Shown here one piece after another: positions 1 to 9,817 of a DNA stretch of 33,251 nt (the first letter of the stretch is position 1; each line of letters starts with the position of its first letter). The notes beneath the pieces are model-generated. The model did not search any database. It was given only the letters and a program-made list of their open reading frames with translations, and was not told the DNA's origin. The stretch comes from Candidatus Parcubacteria bacterium (lineage in GTDB: Bacteria > Patescibacteriota > Patescibacteriia > Magasanikbacterales > UBA922): contig PKTJ01000017.1 of NCBI GenBank assembly GCA_002869205.1, positions 1 through 33,251 of the forward strand, written 5' to 3'. The position numbers and the translations under genes are program-made.

Positions 1-1
1 A

Positions 2-103
2 CTTCTCGAAAAACAGAAGAAAGGAAAGAAGAAGATGATGTCTATGGGTAAAGGAAAAGTAAATATTCCATCAGAAGCTTATTTGGCAGTTTTAAAACGT
101 TAA
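2..103 (+). CDS. lepA: Elongation factor 4 (LepA), C-terminal fragment
   Basis: Frame from nt 2 reads LLEKQKKGKKKMMSMGKGKVNIPSEAYLAVLKR*, matching the conserved LepA C-terminus; 5' part lies outside the window. Confidence 0.85.
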   Translation, partial: LLEKQKKGKKKMMSMGKGKVNIPSEAYLAVLKR

Positions 104-120
104 TATTTAAATACATTATT

Positions 121-219
121 ATGTTCGACTCAAAAATCATTAAAAGACTATGGACAGTGATTGGCATCATCGCGATACTCGCTATGGTTTTCTTCACCAT
201 CATGCCAGCATTCTACTAG
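121..219 (+). CDS. Small single-TM protein (32 aa)
   Basis: ATG..TAG ORF MFDSKIIKRLWTVIGIIAILAMVFFTIMPAFY between lepA and the next ORF, hydrophobic helix; missing from supplied ORF list because of size. Confidence 0.4.
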   Translation: MFDSKIIKRLWTVIGIIAILAMVFFTIMPAFY

Positions 220-220
220 T

Positions 221-823
221 ATGTCCAAAATCGCAATAGACATCGCACTTCTTCCACCTGATGGCGTGATGGATATTTGTGTTGAACTTTCTCAAAATTT
301 TCCTGATAAATCAGGGAGGTCTCCACTAAATAAAGTTGACAACTTGCCTCATATTTCATTATTTATGGGAATGGTTGAAGAAAACGAATTAAACGCATGT
401 ATAAACGAATTAGAAAAGTTGGTCAAAAATATATATTCTTTTGAGGGACATATTACAGAATTGGTGGAGCCGGAAGATAAAAAAGATACTGCATTCTATT
501 TCAGAATAGAAAAATCTGAAAAACTTAACAATCTACACAAAATCTTAATAGAGGGTCTTTCTAAATATTTTCCAAAACAATCAACAAAAAACATGTACTT
601 TGGGTATCCAGATGAAAATATAGATGAACAAACATTTTTTTGGGTAGATAATTATATTACTGGATCAAGTTTAGAAAAATTCAATCCACACATCACTTTA
701 AAAGGTTGTGCCAAACCCACATCTCCTAAACTACCTATTACTTTTCAAGCAAATCGAATAGCTTTGTGCCATCTAGGGGACTATTGCACATGTCGAAAAA
801 TTCTTTATGAAACTAGACTATAA
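221..823 (+). CDS. 2H phosphodiesterase / 2'-5' RNA ligase-like protein
   Basis: Start at ATG 221 (MSKIAIDIALLPP..); two HxS/T motifs PHISLF and PHITLK typical of the 2H superfamily. Confidence 0.7.
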   Translation: MSKIAIDIALLPPDGVMDICVELSQNFPDKSGRSPLNKVDNLPHISLFMGMVEENELNACINELEKLVKNIYSFEGHITELVEPEDKKDTAFYFRIEKSEKLNNLHKILIEGLSKYFPKQSTKNMYFGYPDENIDEQTFFWVDNYITGSSLEKFNPHITLKGCAKPTSPKLPITFQANRIALCHLGDYCTCRKILYETRL

Positions 824-855
824 TCAGTGAAATCGTTTTTTAATCTGTGGAATCA

Positions 856-2601
856 ATGTTAAAAAAATGGGAGGTCTTACCTGACCCACCACAATCTTTT
901 TTTGAAGAATTTCCTGAGCTACCAAAAACGGTAGCTTCTTTGCTATATCATAGAAATATAAAAACGCAAAAACAAATAGATGAATTTTTAAACCCTGATT
1001 ATTCTGAAGATATTCACGATCCATTTCTATTTAAAGATATGGAAAAAACCGTGAACCGGATTTTCAAAGCAGTGGAAGAAAAAGAAAAAATTGTTGTACA
1101 CGGAGACTATGATGCTGATGGTGTTACTGCTGCAACAATCCTCATATCAACACTCGAAGCTATTGGTTCAAAAAATAATGATGTGTTTCTCCCCCATCGC
1201 GAAACTGATGGATATGGATTGAACACAAATACGATTCAAAATTTATCTGACGAAAAAACCAATCTCATTATCACCTGCGATTGTGGTATTAGCAATGTAA
1301 AAGAAGTGGAGCTAGCTAATGAATTGGGCATAGATGTCATTATCACAGACCACCATTCGGTTCCAGAGCAACCTCCAGAAGCCTTTGCTATTATTCATCC
1401 AAAAGTAGATGACAATTATCCCTGCAAAACACTCGCTGGTGGTGCAGTAGCATTCAAGCTCATGCAAGGAATCTTGCGAAAACACAAAGAAAAAAATGAG
1501 GCTCTTGCAAATGGACAAACTCACGAACAGTTTGAAAAATGGCTTCTAGATATGGTGGCGATTGCTAGTGTTGCTGATATGGTACCACTTGTCGGTGAAT
1601 CACGAACACTTACAAAATATGGTCTTATTGTACTAAATAGAACTAAACGTATTGGATTACAAAAATTATTACTCCAAGCAGGCCTAACAGACAAAAAGCG
1701 AGAGATAGACGCACACACAATAGGATTTCAGATTGCCCCACGTATCAATGCTGCTGGACGCATAAACCATGCCAATGTAGCCTACAATCTCATGATGGCG
1801 CAAGATGATGCTAATGCGACAGACCTCGCTCGTGAGCTTGACGAAAACAACAAAGAACGACAAAACATTACCGAAACACTCTTGAAAGAAGCAACAAAAC
1901 AAATCGAGCCTGATCAAAAAGATAATCCAATTCTTTTTGCACTTGGAAAAGAATGGTCTACAGGTCTTGTGGGACTTATTGCAGGAAGACTCAAAGAAAG
2001 ATATTACAAACCAAGTATTGTAATGGCAGAAAATAATGGTGAAATTACAGGATCTGGTAGAAGTGTAGATGGATTTAATATTATTGAATGTTTTCAAGAG
2101 ATGCCTGAACAATTTACCAAATTTGGCGGTCATCCTATGGCATGTGGATTTACACTGGCATCAGGAAAACTCGAAAGTTTCAAAGAAAAACTTACCCAAA
2201 AATTAATAGAAAAAACAAAAGATAAAGACCTCACTCCAACACTTGATATTGATGCACAGATCAGTCTAGAAAATGTAGATTGGGATTTGTATGATATACT
2301 AGACAAGTTCAAACCGTTTGGACAAATGAATGAAAAACCAAGATACCTCGCACGCAATGTAAAAATAAAGAACGTCCAACCACTTGGAAAAGATAAAAAA
2401 CATATCAAAATATTCTTGGAAAATGCACAGAAAACACTTATAGCAATTGGCTGGAACCTCTGTGGTACAAACCAGACAAACTGGTGTGAAGAACTGAATC
2501 AAGATGATGTTATTGACATAGTATTTGAAATTGATGTAAATGAATGGAATGGCAATCGTGAATTACAATTAATGATTGTGGATCTGCGTCTGTCATCCTG
2601 A
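856..2601 (+). CDS. recJ: Single-stranded-DNA-specific exonuclease RecJ
   Basis: DHH-family motifs (VVHGDYDADGVTA, ITDHHS), GGHPMACGFTL; start 856 or 847. Confidence 0.95.
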   Translation: MLKKWEVLPDPPQSFFEEFPELPKTVASLLYHRNIKTQKQIDEFLNPDYSEDIHDPFLFKDMEKTVNRIFKAVEEKEKIVVHGDYDADGVTAATILISTLEAIGSKNNDVFLPHRETDGYGLNTNTIQNLSDEKTNLIITCDCGISNVKEVELANELGIDVIITDHHSVPEQPPEAFAIIHPKVDDNYPCKTLAGGAVAFKLMQGILRKHKEKNEALANGQTHEQFEKWLLDMVAIASVADMVPLVGESRTLTKYGLIVLNRTKRIGLQKLLLQAGLTDKKREIDAHTIGFQIAPRINAAGRINHANVAYNLMMAQDDANATDLARELDENNKERQNITETLLKEATKQIEPDQKDNPILFALGKEWSTGLVGLIAGRLKERYYKPSIVMAENNGEITGSGRSVDGFNIIECFQEMPEQFTKFGGHPMACGFTLASGKLESFKEKLTQKLIEKTKDKDLTPTLDIDAQISLENVDWDLYDILDKFKPFGQMNEKPRYLARNVKIKNVQPLGKDKKHIKIFLENAQKTLIAIGWNLCGTNQTNWCEELNQDDVIDIVFEIDVNEWNGNRELQLMIVDLRLSS

Positions 2602-2716
2602 GGGCAGCGAAGGATCTTTCCTAAGAAAGACTTAAACAATATTCTTATATATTAAATTAAATATATCCGTGGCAAGAAAGATTCCTCGTCGTCTCTTTCA
2701 GGACTCCTCGGAATGA
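2591..2716. repeat. Dispersed inverted repeat with TGTCATCCTGAG...GGAATGACA termini
   Basis: TGTCATCCTGAGGGCAGCGAAGGATCTTTC at left and AGAAAGATTCCTCG...CTCCTCGGAATGACA at right; partial second copy at 7072. Confidence 0.75.
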
Positions 2717-2724
2717 CAAGCACT

Positions 2725-3123
2725 ATGAAACTTACTATTTACACAGACGGTGGTTCTCGCAATAATCCCGGTCCTGCCGCAACAGGTGTTGTAATAAAAA
2801 ATGAACAACACGAAACAATTGCCAACTACGGTGAATATCTAGGTGAACAAACAAATAATTATGCAGAATATGCTGCAGCCATCTCTGGACTAAAAAAAGC
2901 AAAGGAGCTTGGTGGCACGGAAATAGAATTGATTGTGGACAGTAAACTCGTATGTGAACAACTCAATGGCAACTGGAAAGTAAAAGAACCAACACTTCAA
3001 AAGCTGTTTGTCGAGGCCTGGAATGCACTGCAGGAATTCAAAAAAACAAAAATCTTGCATACACTACGTGAGGGAAACAAAGAAGCTGACGCCGAAGTAA
3101 ACAAAGTACTCGATAACAGATAA
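2725..3123 (+). CDS. rnhA: Ribonuclease HI
   Basis: MKLTIYTDGGSRNNPGPAATGVV, NNYAEYAAAISGL, VDSKLVCEQLNG, REGNKEADAEVN. Confidence 0.92.
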   Translation: MKLTIYTDGGSRNNPGPAATGVVIKNEQHETIANYGEYLGEQTNNYAEYAAAISGLKKAKELGGTEIELIVDSKLVCEQLNGNWKVKEPTLQKLFVEAWNALQEFKKTKILHTLREGNKEADAEVNKVLDNR

Positions 3124-3138
3124 GTAGAGATACTGTAA

Positions 3139-3167
3139 AGACGCCCCGACGTAACATCGGGGCGTCT
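3139..3167. terminator. GC-rich hairpin between convergent genes
   Basis: AGACGCCCCGA-CGTAACA-TCGGGGCGTCT, 11-bp stem; no U tract. Confidence 0.6.
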
Positions 3168-3184
3168 CATAAACACACAAAATA

Positions 3185-3210
3185 AAAAACTTCCAGTTAT
3201 GGAAGTTTTT
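3185..3210. terminator. Bidirectional intrinsic terminator
   Basis: AAAAACTTCCA-GTTA-TGGAAGTTTTT between rnhA(+) and dnaJ(-). Confidence 0.85.
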
Positions 3211-3232
3211 ACTTTATGAACTTTTTAACTTG

Positions 3233-4339
3233 TTAACTTTTTAATTCCTTACCCAGCTCTTCTAACATTTTCTTCACCTTTCGACCCGCCTTCTTCGGCA
3301 CATCCACAATAACTTTAACGTACTGATCCCCTCGTCCATGATGATGAAGTCGTGGAACACCCAATCCTTTGAGTTTAAACTTTTGATGAGACTGCGTGCC
3401 TGCTGGAATAACTAGTTTTTTATTTCCTTCAAGTGTTTCAATTTCAACTTTGTCTCCAAGTACTGCTTGTGGATATGAAATGATAATTTCTGTATGAATA
3501 TCGTCCCCTCTACGTTCATACCCCTTTTCTGTTTTTACATGAACCTTTACATACAAATCCCCTGGCGCACTACCAACACCTGCTGATTCACCCTTTCCTG
3601 ACAAACGAATCGCTTCGCCTTCTGAAATACCTGCGGGAATTTTTACCTTATATTTTGATTCACTACGAACCATACCATCACCACCACAATGCTTACACAT
3701 TTTTTCTGGAACTTGTCCTGTACCCTGACATTTGGAACAAGTCACGACTTGCTGTATTGCCCCGAGCATTGTTTGCTGCACATGGCGCACTTGACCCTGG
3801 CCATTACAATCACCACACGTCTTGGTCTTGGCTCCAGGTTCTGCACCAGAACCGCTACATGTATCACACGCATTGTTTTTGGTAAGTTTTACTTCACGTT
3901 CCACACCAAATACTGCTTCACGAAATTCTAGCTGAACATCGATCTGTACATCATTACCGCGTGCTTGTCCACGTCCTCGTGTACGTCCACCACCAAAACC
4001 AAACATATCACCAAACAAATCTCCCAAATCTATGCCACCAAAATTTCCACCACCCTGGAAACCACCTCCGCCACGCGTTGCGTTCATGAAGTCATCCCAA
4101 TTCATTCCACCACCAAAACCACCTTGTTGCGCAAAATCAGCACCGAATTGATCGTACTGTTTACGTTTACTTTCGTCGCCCAAAACTTGATAGGCTTCAT
4201 TTATTTCTTTAAACTTTTTTTCATCACCATCCTTTTTGTCTGGATGATGCTTGTGTGCAAGTTTACGAAACGATTTTTTGAGTTCATCTACACTGGCATT
4301 TTTTTCAACACCGAGGATCTTATAATAATCTTTTCCCAT
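3233..4339 (-). CDS. dnaJ: Chaperone protein DnaJ
   Basis: J domain with HHPDKK, Gly/Phe-rich region, four CxxCxGxG zinc motifs. Confidence 0.96.
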   Translation of the reverse strand: MGKDYYKILGVEKNASVDELKKSFRKLAHKHHPDKKDGDEKKFKEINEAYQVLGDESKRKQYDQFGADFAQQGGFGGGMNWDDFMNATRGGGGFQGGGNFGGIDLGDLFGDMFGFGGGRTRGRGQARGNDVQIDVQLEFREAVFGVEREVKLTKNNACDTCSGSGAEPGAKTKTCGDCNGQGQVRHVQQTMLGAIQQVVTCSKCQGTGQVPEKMCKHCGGDGMVRSESKYKVKIPAGISEGEAIRLSGKGESAGVGSAPGDLYVKVHVKTEKGYERRGDDIHTEIIISYPQAVLGDKVEIETLEGNKKLVIPAGTQSHQKFKLKGLGVPRLHHHGRGDQYVKVIVDVPKKAGRKVKKMLEELGKELKS

Positions 4340-4351
4340 GTTATTTTATAA

Positions 4352-4750
4352 TTACTGCATCATCTGCTTCCAAATGACTACTGAATCATTATCTAAATTA
4401 GTAAGCTCAAGTGTTTTATTACCCACCTCTTTTACCATATAATCACCGTAAATATATGACTGATCAGTCATGAGTGTAAATCCATTTACACCATATTCCC
4501 ACTCACCTGTCTCCTCTACAGAATAATCGCCATTACGCTGTGATTGCATTTCCCATGTATGATCTGTACGTATATTAAAAATACGCATACCACCAGTCTC
4601 CATTTCTTCTGTCCAAATACCTACGACCATAGTCTCGGTATCAGATAATTCAACACCATTTGTATTGTGTGATGGTTCAGTAACTTCCACAGTGTATCCA
4701 CATCCCGTAAGGAATACTACTAAAAATAGTATGGTAATTATTTTTTTCAT
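4352..4750 (-). CDS. Putative lipoprotein
   Basis: Signal peptide with lipobox-like LTGC (MKKIITILFLVVFLTGCGY). Confidence 0.65.
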   Translation of the reverse strand: MKKIITILFLVVFLTGCGYTVEVTEPSHNTNGVELSDTETMVVGIWTEEMETGGMRIFNIRTDHTWEMQSQRNGDYSVEETGEWEYGVNGFTLMTDQSYIYGDYMVKEVGNKTLELTNLDNDSVVIWKQMMQ

Positions 4751-4759
4751 ACAAAACGA

Positions 4760-4960
4760 TTAATGATGTTCGATTGCAAGATCCATAATAAGCATAAAAA
4801 ATGCAAATAATGGAAACAGTACGAGTAATGCTGTTCGACTCATTCCAAAGAGTAATGAGATAATCGAAGTGAGGACAAACAACAAAAGCAATCCTGTGAG
4901 AAGCACCCACATGCGATGTCGACGCGCGCGTTCACGCTTTTGGTGAAAGAAAAGACGCAT
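4760..4960 (-). CDS. Small membrane protein
   Basis: 66-aa ORF with two hydrophobic segments, co-oriented between dnaK and the lipoprotein ORF. Confidence 0.5.
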   Translation of the reverse strand: MRLFFHQKRERARRHRMWVLLTGLLLLFVLTSIISLLFGMSRTALLVLFPLFAFFMLIMDLAIEHH

Positions 4961-5112
4961 AGAAAATGAGTTAAAAGTTATAAAGTTCTTAAAGTTAAAA
5001 AGCTGCTATGTATTTGAGTTCTTTATGAACTTTCAAACTTTTTAACTTTCTAACTCTTACCATTATACCACAATGGGACGAAGATTACCTCCGTCCCACT
5101 ATGAGCTAAAAA

Positions 5113-7056
5113 TTATGCACTTTTCTCGTCGCCATCCACTACCTCACCTTCTACACTTTCATTTTCATCAGCTTTCTTTTCTTCTGTACCACCTTCTGCT
5201 GATTGTTCACCTGCAGCTTTTTGTGCTTCCTGTTCCTGTTGGTACATTTTCATACCTACTGCTTGTGCTGCGGTAGAAAGTTCTTCAGAAACTTTTTTGA
5301 TCTCTTCTACATTTTCAGATTCAAGTGCTTTTTTCAAAGCCTCAAGCCCTTCATTAACTTTTGTTTTTTCTTCTTCTGTAACTTCAATCTTTTTCTCTTC
5401 TACATCTTTCATCATCTTTTCAGTTGTGTAGATCATGGTGTCAGCAGTATTTTTGACATCAATCATCTCACGCTTCTTCTTGTCTTCTTCTGCGTGAGCT
5501 TCACCTTCTTTTTTCATCTTTTCAATTTCATCATCAGAGAGTCCTGAAGATGCTTCAATACGAATAGACTGTTCTTTGTTTGTTGCTTTGTCTACTGCTT
5601 TTACATTGAGGATTCCGTTTGCATCGATATCGAATGTAACCTCGACTTGAGGAACACCGCGTGGTGCTGGTGGAATACCATCAAGCATGAAACGACCAAG
5701 TGACTTATTGTCGGTAGCCATTTCACGTTCACCTTGCAATACATGAATTTCTACACTTGGCTGATTGTCAGCTGCAGTTGAAAAAACCTGTGACTTAGAT
5801 GTTGGAATGGTCGTATTACGTTCAATAAGCTTCGTACCAACGCCACCAAGAGTCTCAAGACCAAGTGAAAGTGGTGTTACATCAAGGAGTAAGATATCTT
5901 TACCAAGGTCACCTTGAAGTTGACCAGCTTGGATAGCGGCACCAGTTGCCACTACTTCGTCTGGGTTTACACTAGAGTTTGGTTTTTTACCAAAGAACTC
6001 TTCTACCTTCTTTTGGACAAGAGGCATACGTGTCATACCACCCACGAGAATAACCTCATCAATGTCTTCTTTTTTAAACCCTGCATCAGTAATAGCTTTT
6101 GCAACAGGAACCATGGTTTTTTCCACCAACTCTGTTACAAGCTCTTCCAATTTTGCACGAGTAATCTTCATGTTCAAATGTTTTGGACCTTCTGCTCCTG
6201 CAGTGATAAACGGTTCATTAATTTCACTCTCAGGAGTGCTTGAGAGCTCAATTTTGGCCTTTTCAGCAGCATCCTTCACACGTTGGAGTGACAATGGGTC
6301 TGCACTGAGATCAACACCTTCAGCCTTCTTGAACTCTTCGAGAATATACTCAATAATCTTTTGATCAAAGTCGTCACCACCAAGATGAGTATCACCGTTG
6401 GTAGAACGAACTTCTACGGTTGAATTGCCGTCATCATGTGAGATTTCGAGAATTGAAATATCAAATGTACCACCACCAAGATCATATACTGCGATCTGCT
6501 GGTCATCTTTTTTATCAAATCCATATGCAAATGCAGCGGCCGTTGGTTCATTAATAATACGAGCAACCTTAAGTCCAGCAATTTCACCAGCATCTTTCGT
6601 AGCTTGACGTTGTGAGTCATCAAAGTATGCAGGAACAGTAATCACCGCTTCTTCAATTTTTTCACCGAGCTTTTCTTCTGCGTCAGCTTTCAACTTGCGC
6701 AAAACCATAGCTGCAATTTCTTGCGGCGTATAATCTTTGTCAGCCATTTTTACTTTTACACGTTCACCGTCTGGTACAATTTCAAACGGTGCATGTTTTT
6801 TAATTTCTGCAACTTCGCTGTCAGATGGACGTCGTCCAATAAGACGTTTAATAGAATGAAGTGTATTTCCTGGATTGGTCACTGCCTGACGTTTTGCAAG
6901 CTGACCGACAAGCATTTCTCCTGTTTTTGTTTGTGCAACAACAGACGGAGTAGTTCTGTTACCCTCTTTATTTTCTAGAACTTTTGGCTGCCCACCTTCG
7001 GTGATAGCCATACAACTATTCGTCGTACCCAAGTCTATACCTAGTATCTTTCCCAT
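5113..7056 (-). CDS. dnaK: Chaperone protein DnaK (Hsp70)
   Basis: [66 protein letters not shown]. Confidence 0.98.
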   Translation of the reverse strand: MGKILGIDLGTTNSCMAITEGGQPKVLENKEGNRTTPSVVAQTKTGEMLVGQLAKRQAVTNPGNTLHSIKRLIGRRPSDSEVAEIKKHAPFEIVPDGERVKVKMADKDYTPQEIAAMVLRKLKADAEEKLGEKIEEAVITVPAYFDDSQRQATKDAGEIAGLKVARIINEPTAAAFAYGFDKKDDQQIAVYDLGGGTFDISILEISHDDGNSTVEVRSTNGDTHLGGDDFDQKIIEYILEEFKKAEGVDLSADPLSLQRVKDAAEKAKIELSSTPESEINEPFITAGAEGPKHLNMKITRAKLEELVTELVEKTMVPVAKAITDAGFKKEDIDEVILVGGMTRMPLVQKKVEEFFGKKPNSSVNPDEVVATGAAIQAGQLQGDLGKDILLLDVTPLSLGLETLGGVGTKLIERNTTIPTSKSQVFSTAADNQPSVEIHVLQGEREMATDNKSLGRFMLDGIPPAPRGVPQVEVTFDIDANGILNVKAVDKATNKEQSIRIEASSGLSDDEIEKMKKEGEAHAEEDKKKREMIDVKNTADTMIYTTEKMMKDVEEKKIEVTEEEKTKVNEGLEALKKALESENVEEIKKVSEELSTAAQAVGMKMYQQEQEAQKAAGEQSAEGGTEEKKADENESVEGEVVDGDEKSA

Positions 7057-7071
7057 ATTTTACTTTTATTA

Positions 7072-7113
7072 TGTCATCCTGAGCCCTAAAAGAGGCGAAG
7101 GATCTTTCTTAAG
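7072..7113. repeat. Partial copy of the TGTCATCCTGAG repeat
   Basis: TGTCATCCTGAGCCCTAAAAGAGGCGAAGGATCTTTCTTAAG, compare 2591-2630. Confidence 0.65.
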
Positions 7114-7143
7114 TTAAACTTTTTTAAATAAATAATGATTAAT

Positions 7144-7425
7144 TTATTGCAACATCTGTCCTTTTATCTTCGAACCATTTACTTCAAGACTTAGTTCTTT
7201 GATAAAAGCAAATATTTTTTTATGCTGTACCTGTATTTTTAAACCGTTGTAATCAAACTCTTTTCCATTTTCAAGTTCTTCTTTTGACACAATAGATCCT
7301 ATCTTTTTCTTTTCACCATCTTCATCAACGAGAAGATCTATTTCTTTACCCTTAAAACTCATTCCTTCCCAGGTAAGGATAAACGCACGATTTTGTTCTT
7401 GGTCTGGATAAATAAAGCCAGGCAT
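7144..7425 (-). CDS. Hypothetical protein in heat-shock cluster
   Basis: 93-aa ORF between hsp20 and dnaK, same strand. Confidence 0.6.
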   Translation of the reverse strand: MPGFIYPDQEQNRAFILTWEGMSFKGKEIDLLVDEDGEKKKIGSIVSKEELENGKEFDYNGLKIQVQHKKIFAFIKELSLEVNGSKIKGQMLQ

Positions 7426-7485
7426 ATAGACAAGTTAAAAGTTAAAAGTTTGTAAAGTTAATTATTATGTCCTACGTCTTATGTC

Positions 7486-7911
7486 TTATTTCTTTTTCTT
7501 AACAACTTTCACCTCAATTTTCTTTGGTTTTGCTTCCTCAGATTTTGGACAAGTAATTTTGAGAATTCCATCTTCAAACTCTGCAGTGACTTCACCTTCT
7601 TTTACCGGTGCAGGAAGTGCAACTTGTCGAAAGAACGAGCCTGAGCGAATTTCCTTGCGATAGTAATCCTTATCATCAATCTCATGCTCCTTACTACTTT
7701 GTCCCTGAATAGAGAGAACACCTCTCTCAACACTCACTTCCACGTCTTCTGGTTTAATACCAGCAAGAGGTGCTTCGACCATTACATCAGTCTTGGTCTC
7801 ATATACATCCATGGCCGGCGCAAAACTTCTTTGGCCTCCACCACGCACAGAAGGAAGATTTCTCATCATCTCTTCCATCTCTGCAAACGGATCATAAATT
7901 CTTGGTAACAT
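7486..7911 (-). CDS. Small heat shock protein Hsp20 (alpha-crystallin domain)
   Basis: ETKTDVMVEAPLAGIKPEDVEVSVERGVLSIQGQ, ALPAPVKEGEVTAEFEDGILKITCPK. Confidence 0.92.
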   Translation of the reverse strand: MLPRIYDPFAEMEEMMRNLPSVRGGGQRSFAPAMDVYETKTDVMVEAPLAGIKPEDVEVSVERGVLSIQGQSSKEHEIDDKDYYRKEIRSGSFFRQVALPAPVKEGEVTAEFEDGILKITCPKSEEAKPKKIEVKVVKKKK

Positions 7912-7927
7912 ATATTTTATTTAAAAA

Positions 7928-8809
7928 TTATTTGGCAACTATTACTTTTGCCACTTTGATAACTTTATCTTTCATCTTATATCCACCATCTACTTCACGT
8001 AATATACGTCCGGCATCTTCTTCGCTATCTTCTTCTCCCATTGCTTCGTGTAGCTCTGGATTAAATAGTTCGCCTTCAGTTCTAATTTCTACCACACTAT
8101 GATCTTCCAAAATTTTTCCAAATTGTTTCATAATATATTCAATTCCTTTTGCCCAGTTTTCCCATTTACCATTTTCTTCTCCATGTTCCATGGCAAAAGC
8201 TTTTTTGAAATTATCATACACCGGAATAAACTCTTCGAGGATCTGCTGCTCACTCATTCGAGCCCATTCACCACGCTGATCCAAAATTTCTTTTTGTAAA
8301 TTTTTATAATCTGCCTGTGCACGCTGCCAACCTTGTTTATACTCTTCAGATTCTCGCAAATTATCATCACAATCTTTGCATTTTTTTGAAAATATTTTTT
8401 TCTTTTCTACTAAGTATTTTTTTACAAAATCTTTTACACCCTCTCTTACCTCTCCGTGACCGACCACCTCTTCTGGTTTAAGCCACATAAACTCTATATC
8501 ATCCAAAATACCTGTGTCATTTTTTATCTCTGCTCTATATCGCAGACTCACTAAATGTACATCGCTATCTACTCTTTGTTCTGGATGTACCACTTCAGCA
8601 TTAGCAATAAAATTTAAGTTTTGAATTTGCAAGCCAGTTTTTTCTTTGATTTGTCTTACAACTGCATCTTCAACTGCCTCACCATAATTAACTTCACCAC
8701 CAGGAGCCGCATATAAATCACCCCAATGTGAAGACTTCAATAAAAACAACTCGCCTTTTTTATTAAAAATATAAGCACCAACGACTAACTTAGGGAATTT
8801 ATCTGACAT
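7928..8809 (-). CDS. grpE: Nudix domain fused to GrpE nucleotide exchange factor
   Basis: N-term Nudix-like GGEVNYGEAVEDAVVRQIKEKTGL; C-term GrpE-like YDNFKKAF...GIEYIMKQFGKILEDHSV...GELFNPELHEAMG. Confidence 0.85.
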   Translation of the reverse strand: MSDKFPKLVVGAYIFNKKGELFLLKSSHWGDLYAAPGGEVNYGEAVEDAVVRQIKEKTGLQIQNLNFIANAEVVHPEQRVDSDVHLVSLRYRAEIKNDTGILDDIEFMWLKPEEVVGHGEVREGVKDFVKKYLVEKKKIFSKKCKDCDDNLRESEEYKQGWQRAQADYKNLQKEILDQRGEWARMSEQQILEEFIPVYDNFKKAFAMEHGEENGKWENWAKGIEYIMKQFGKILEDHSVVEIRTEGELFNPELHEAMGEEDSEEDAGRILREVDGGYKMKDKVIKVAKVIVAK

Positions 8810-8831
8810 AAATACGTAAAAAATTTATAAC

Positions 8832-9506
8832 TTACGACTGCTTTTGTAAATAATCTATAAACGAAGACCCTTGTGCATAATCCATACGTAATGGTCCAAG
8901 TATCGCAAACAACGCACCGTCAGCAAGCTGACCACCAACCAAACCACACATCGCACCAAACGGATTTTTTCCTCCAATCAAAATCTCTGGATTTTCTTTG
9001 TGCAAAATTTCAAACACTGAATCTATCCGTTCCTCAACTTGATCAAAAATAGTTGATACACGAACAGCATAAGCATAGTCACGAAACTCAGCTTGAGAAA
9101 ACAAATTACTTATGCCAGTGTAATAGAGAGAATCTTCACCAAACGCTACAATAACAGCGCTTTGTGATTTTTCTGCAATATATTTTGCCATTGTCTTTAA
9201 GTGTTGCTTTCTATCATCATCAGCTGCACTCTCAAGTTCCTGTTGGATCTTTTTTGAAAGTGACCTTGGTTTCATAATACGCTCAACATAATATTCATAG
9301 CCCATTTCTGTCGGCATACGTCCTGACGAAGTGTGCGGATGTGTGAGGTATCCTTGCTCTTCTAAATCTCGCATTTCGTTTCTCACCGTCGCGCCACTCA
9401 CATCAAGACCGCATTCTTCCACCAAAAACTTAGAGCCGACAGGCTCTGCAGTACTTGTGTAGCTCTCAACGATAAGCTGGAGTATTTTTTGTTTACGCTC
9501 ATCCAT
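8832..9506 (-). CDS. hrcA: Heat-inducible transcription repressor HrcA (short form)
   Basis: MDERKQKILQLIVESYTSTAEPVGSKFLVEECGLDVSGATVRNEMRDLEEQGYLTHPHTSSGRMPTEMGYEYYV. Confidence 0.92.
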   Translation of the reverse strand: MDERKQKILQLIVESYTSTAEPVGSKFLVEECGLDVSGATVRNEMRDLEEQGYLTHPHTSSGRMPTEMGYEYYVERIMKPRSLSKKIQQELESAADDDRKQHLKTMAKYIAEKSQSAVIVAFGEDSLYYTGISNLFSQAEFRDYAYAVRVSTIFDQVEERIDSVFEILHKENPEILIGGKNPFGAMCGLVGGQLADGALFAILGPLRMDYAQGSSFIDYLQKQS

Positions 9507-9513
9507 ATGTAAT

Positions 9514-9586
9514 ATACTGATATACGGATAATCCAGATTTACAGATGTATAATCCGTTGATCTGGATTATCCGGAAATCCGAATCT
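9514..9586. repeat. Long palindromic intergenic repeat, copy 1
   Basis: ATACTGATATACGGATAATCCAGAT...ATCTGGATTATCCGGAAATCCGAAT; related to 19508-19607 and 31354-31427. Confidence 0.8.
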
Positions 9587-9607
9587 TGAAGATTTAATTG
9601 ATATTTT

Positions 9608-9634
9608 TTATCACTCTAATACCAACAGTGATAA
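9608..9634. promoter_or_regulatory. CIRCE-like operator (HrcA site), divergent
   Basis: TTATCACTC-N9-CAGTGATAA versus CIRCE TTAGCACTC-N9-GAGTGCTAA, upstream of hrcA. Confidence 0.65.
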
Positions 9635-9642
9635 TTTTATCA

Positions 9643-9669
9643 CTAGCACTCTCCCCTGTCAAATGCTAA
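9643..9669. promoter_or_regulatory. CIRCE operator (HrcA site)
   Basis: CTAGCACTC-N9-AAATGCTAA, upstream of hrcA. Confidence 0.8.
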
Positions 9670-9817
9670 TACTTGTGGATAAAACTAGTCGTAAGTCGTA
9701 GGTCCTAGGACATAAGATTTAAATTTAAGTGCATAGTTTACAGACCCACGACCCTACTCTACTTAAATAAAAAACCCACCAAAAATGGTAGGTCTTAGGA
9801 CTTATGACTGGTATTTC

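Noticed and set aside
5203-6978. Multiple plus-strand ORFs antisense to dnaK
   Set aside because: Antisense shadow ORFs with low-complexity Phe/Cys-rich translations; dnaK reading frame is unambiguous.
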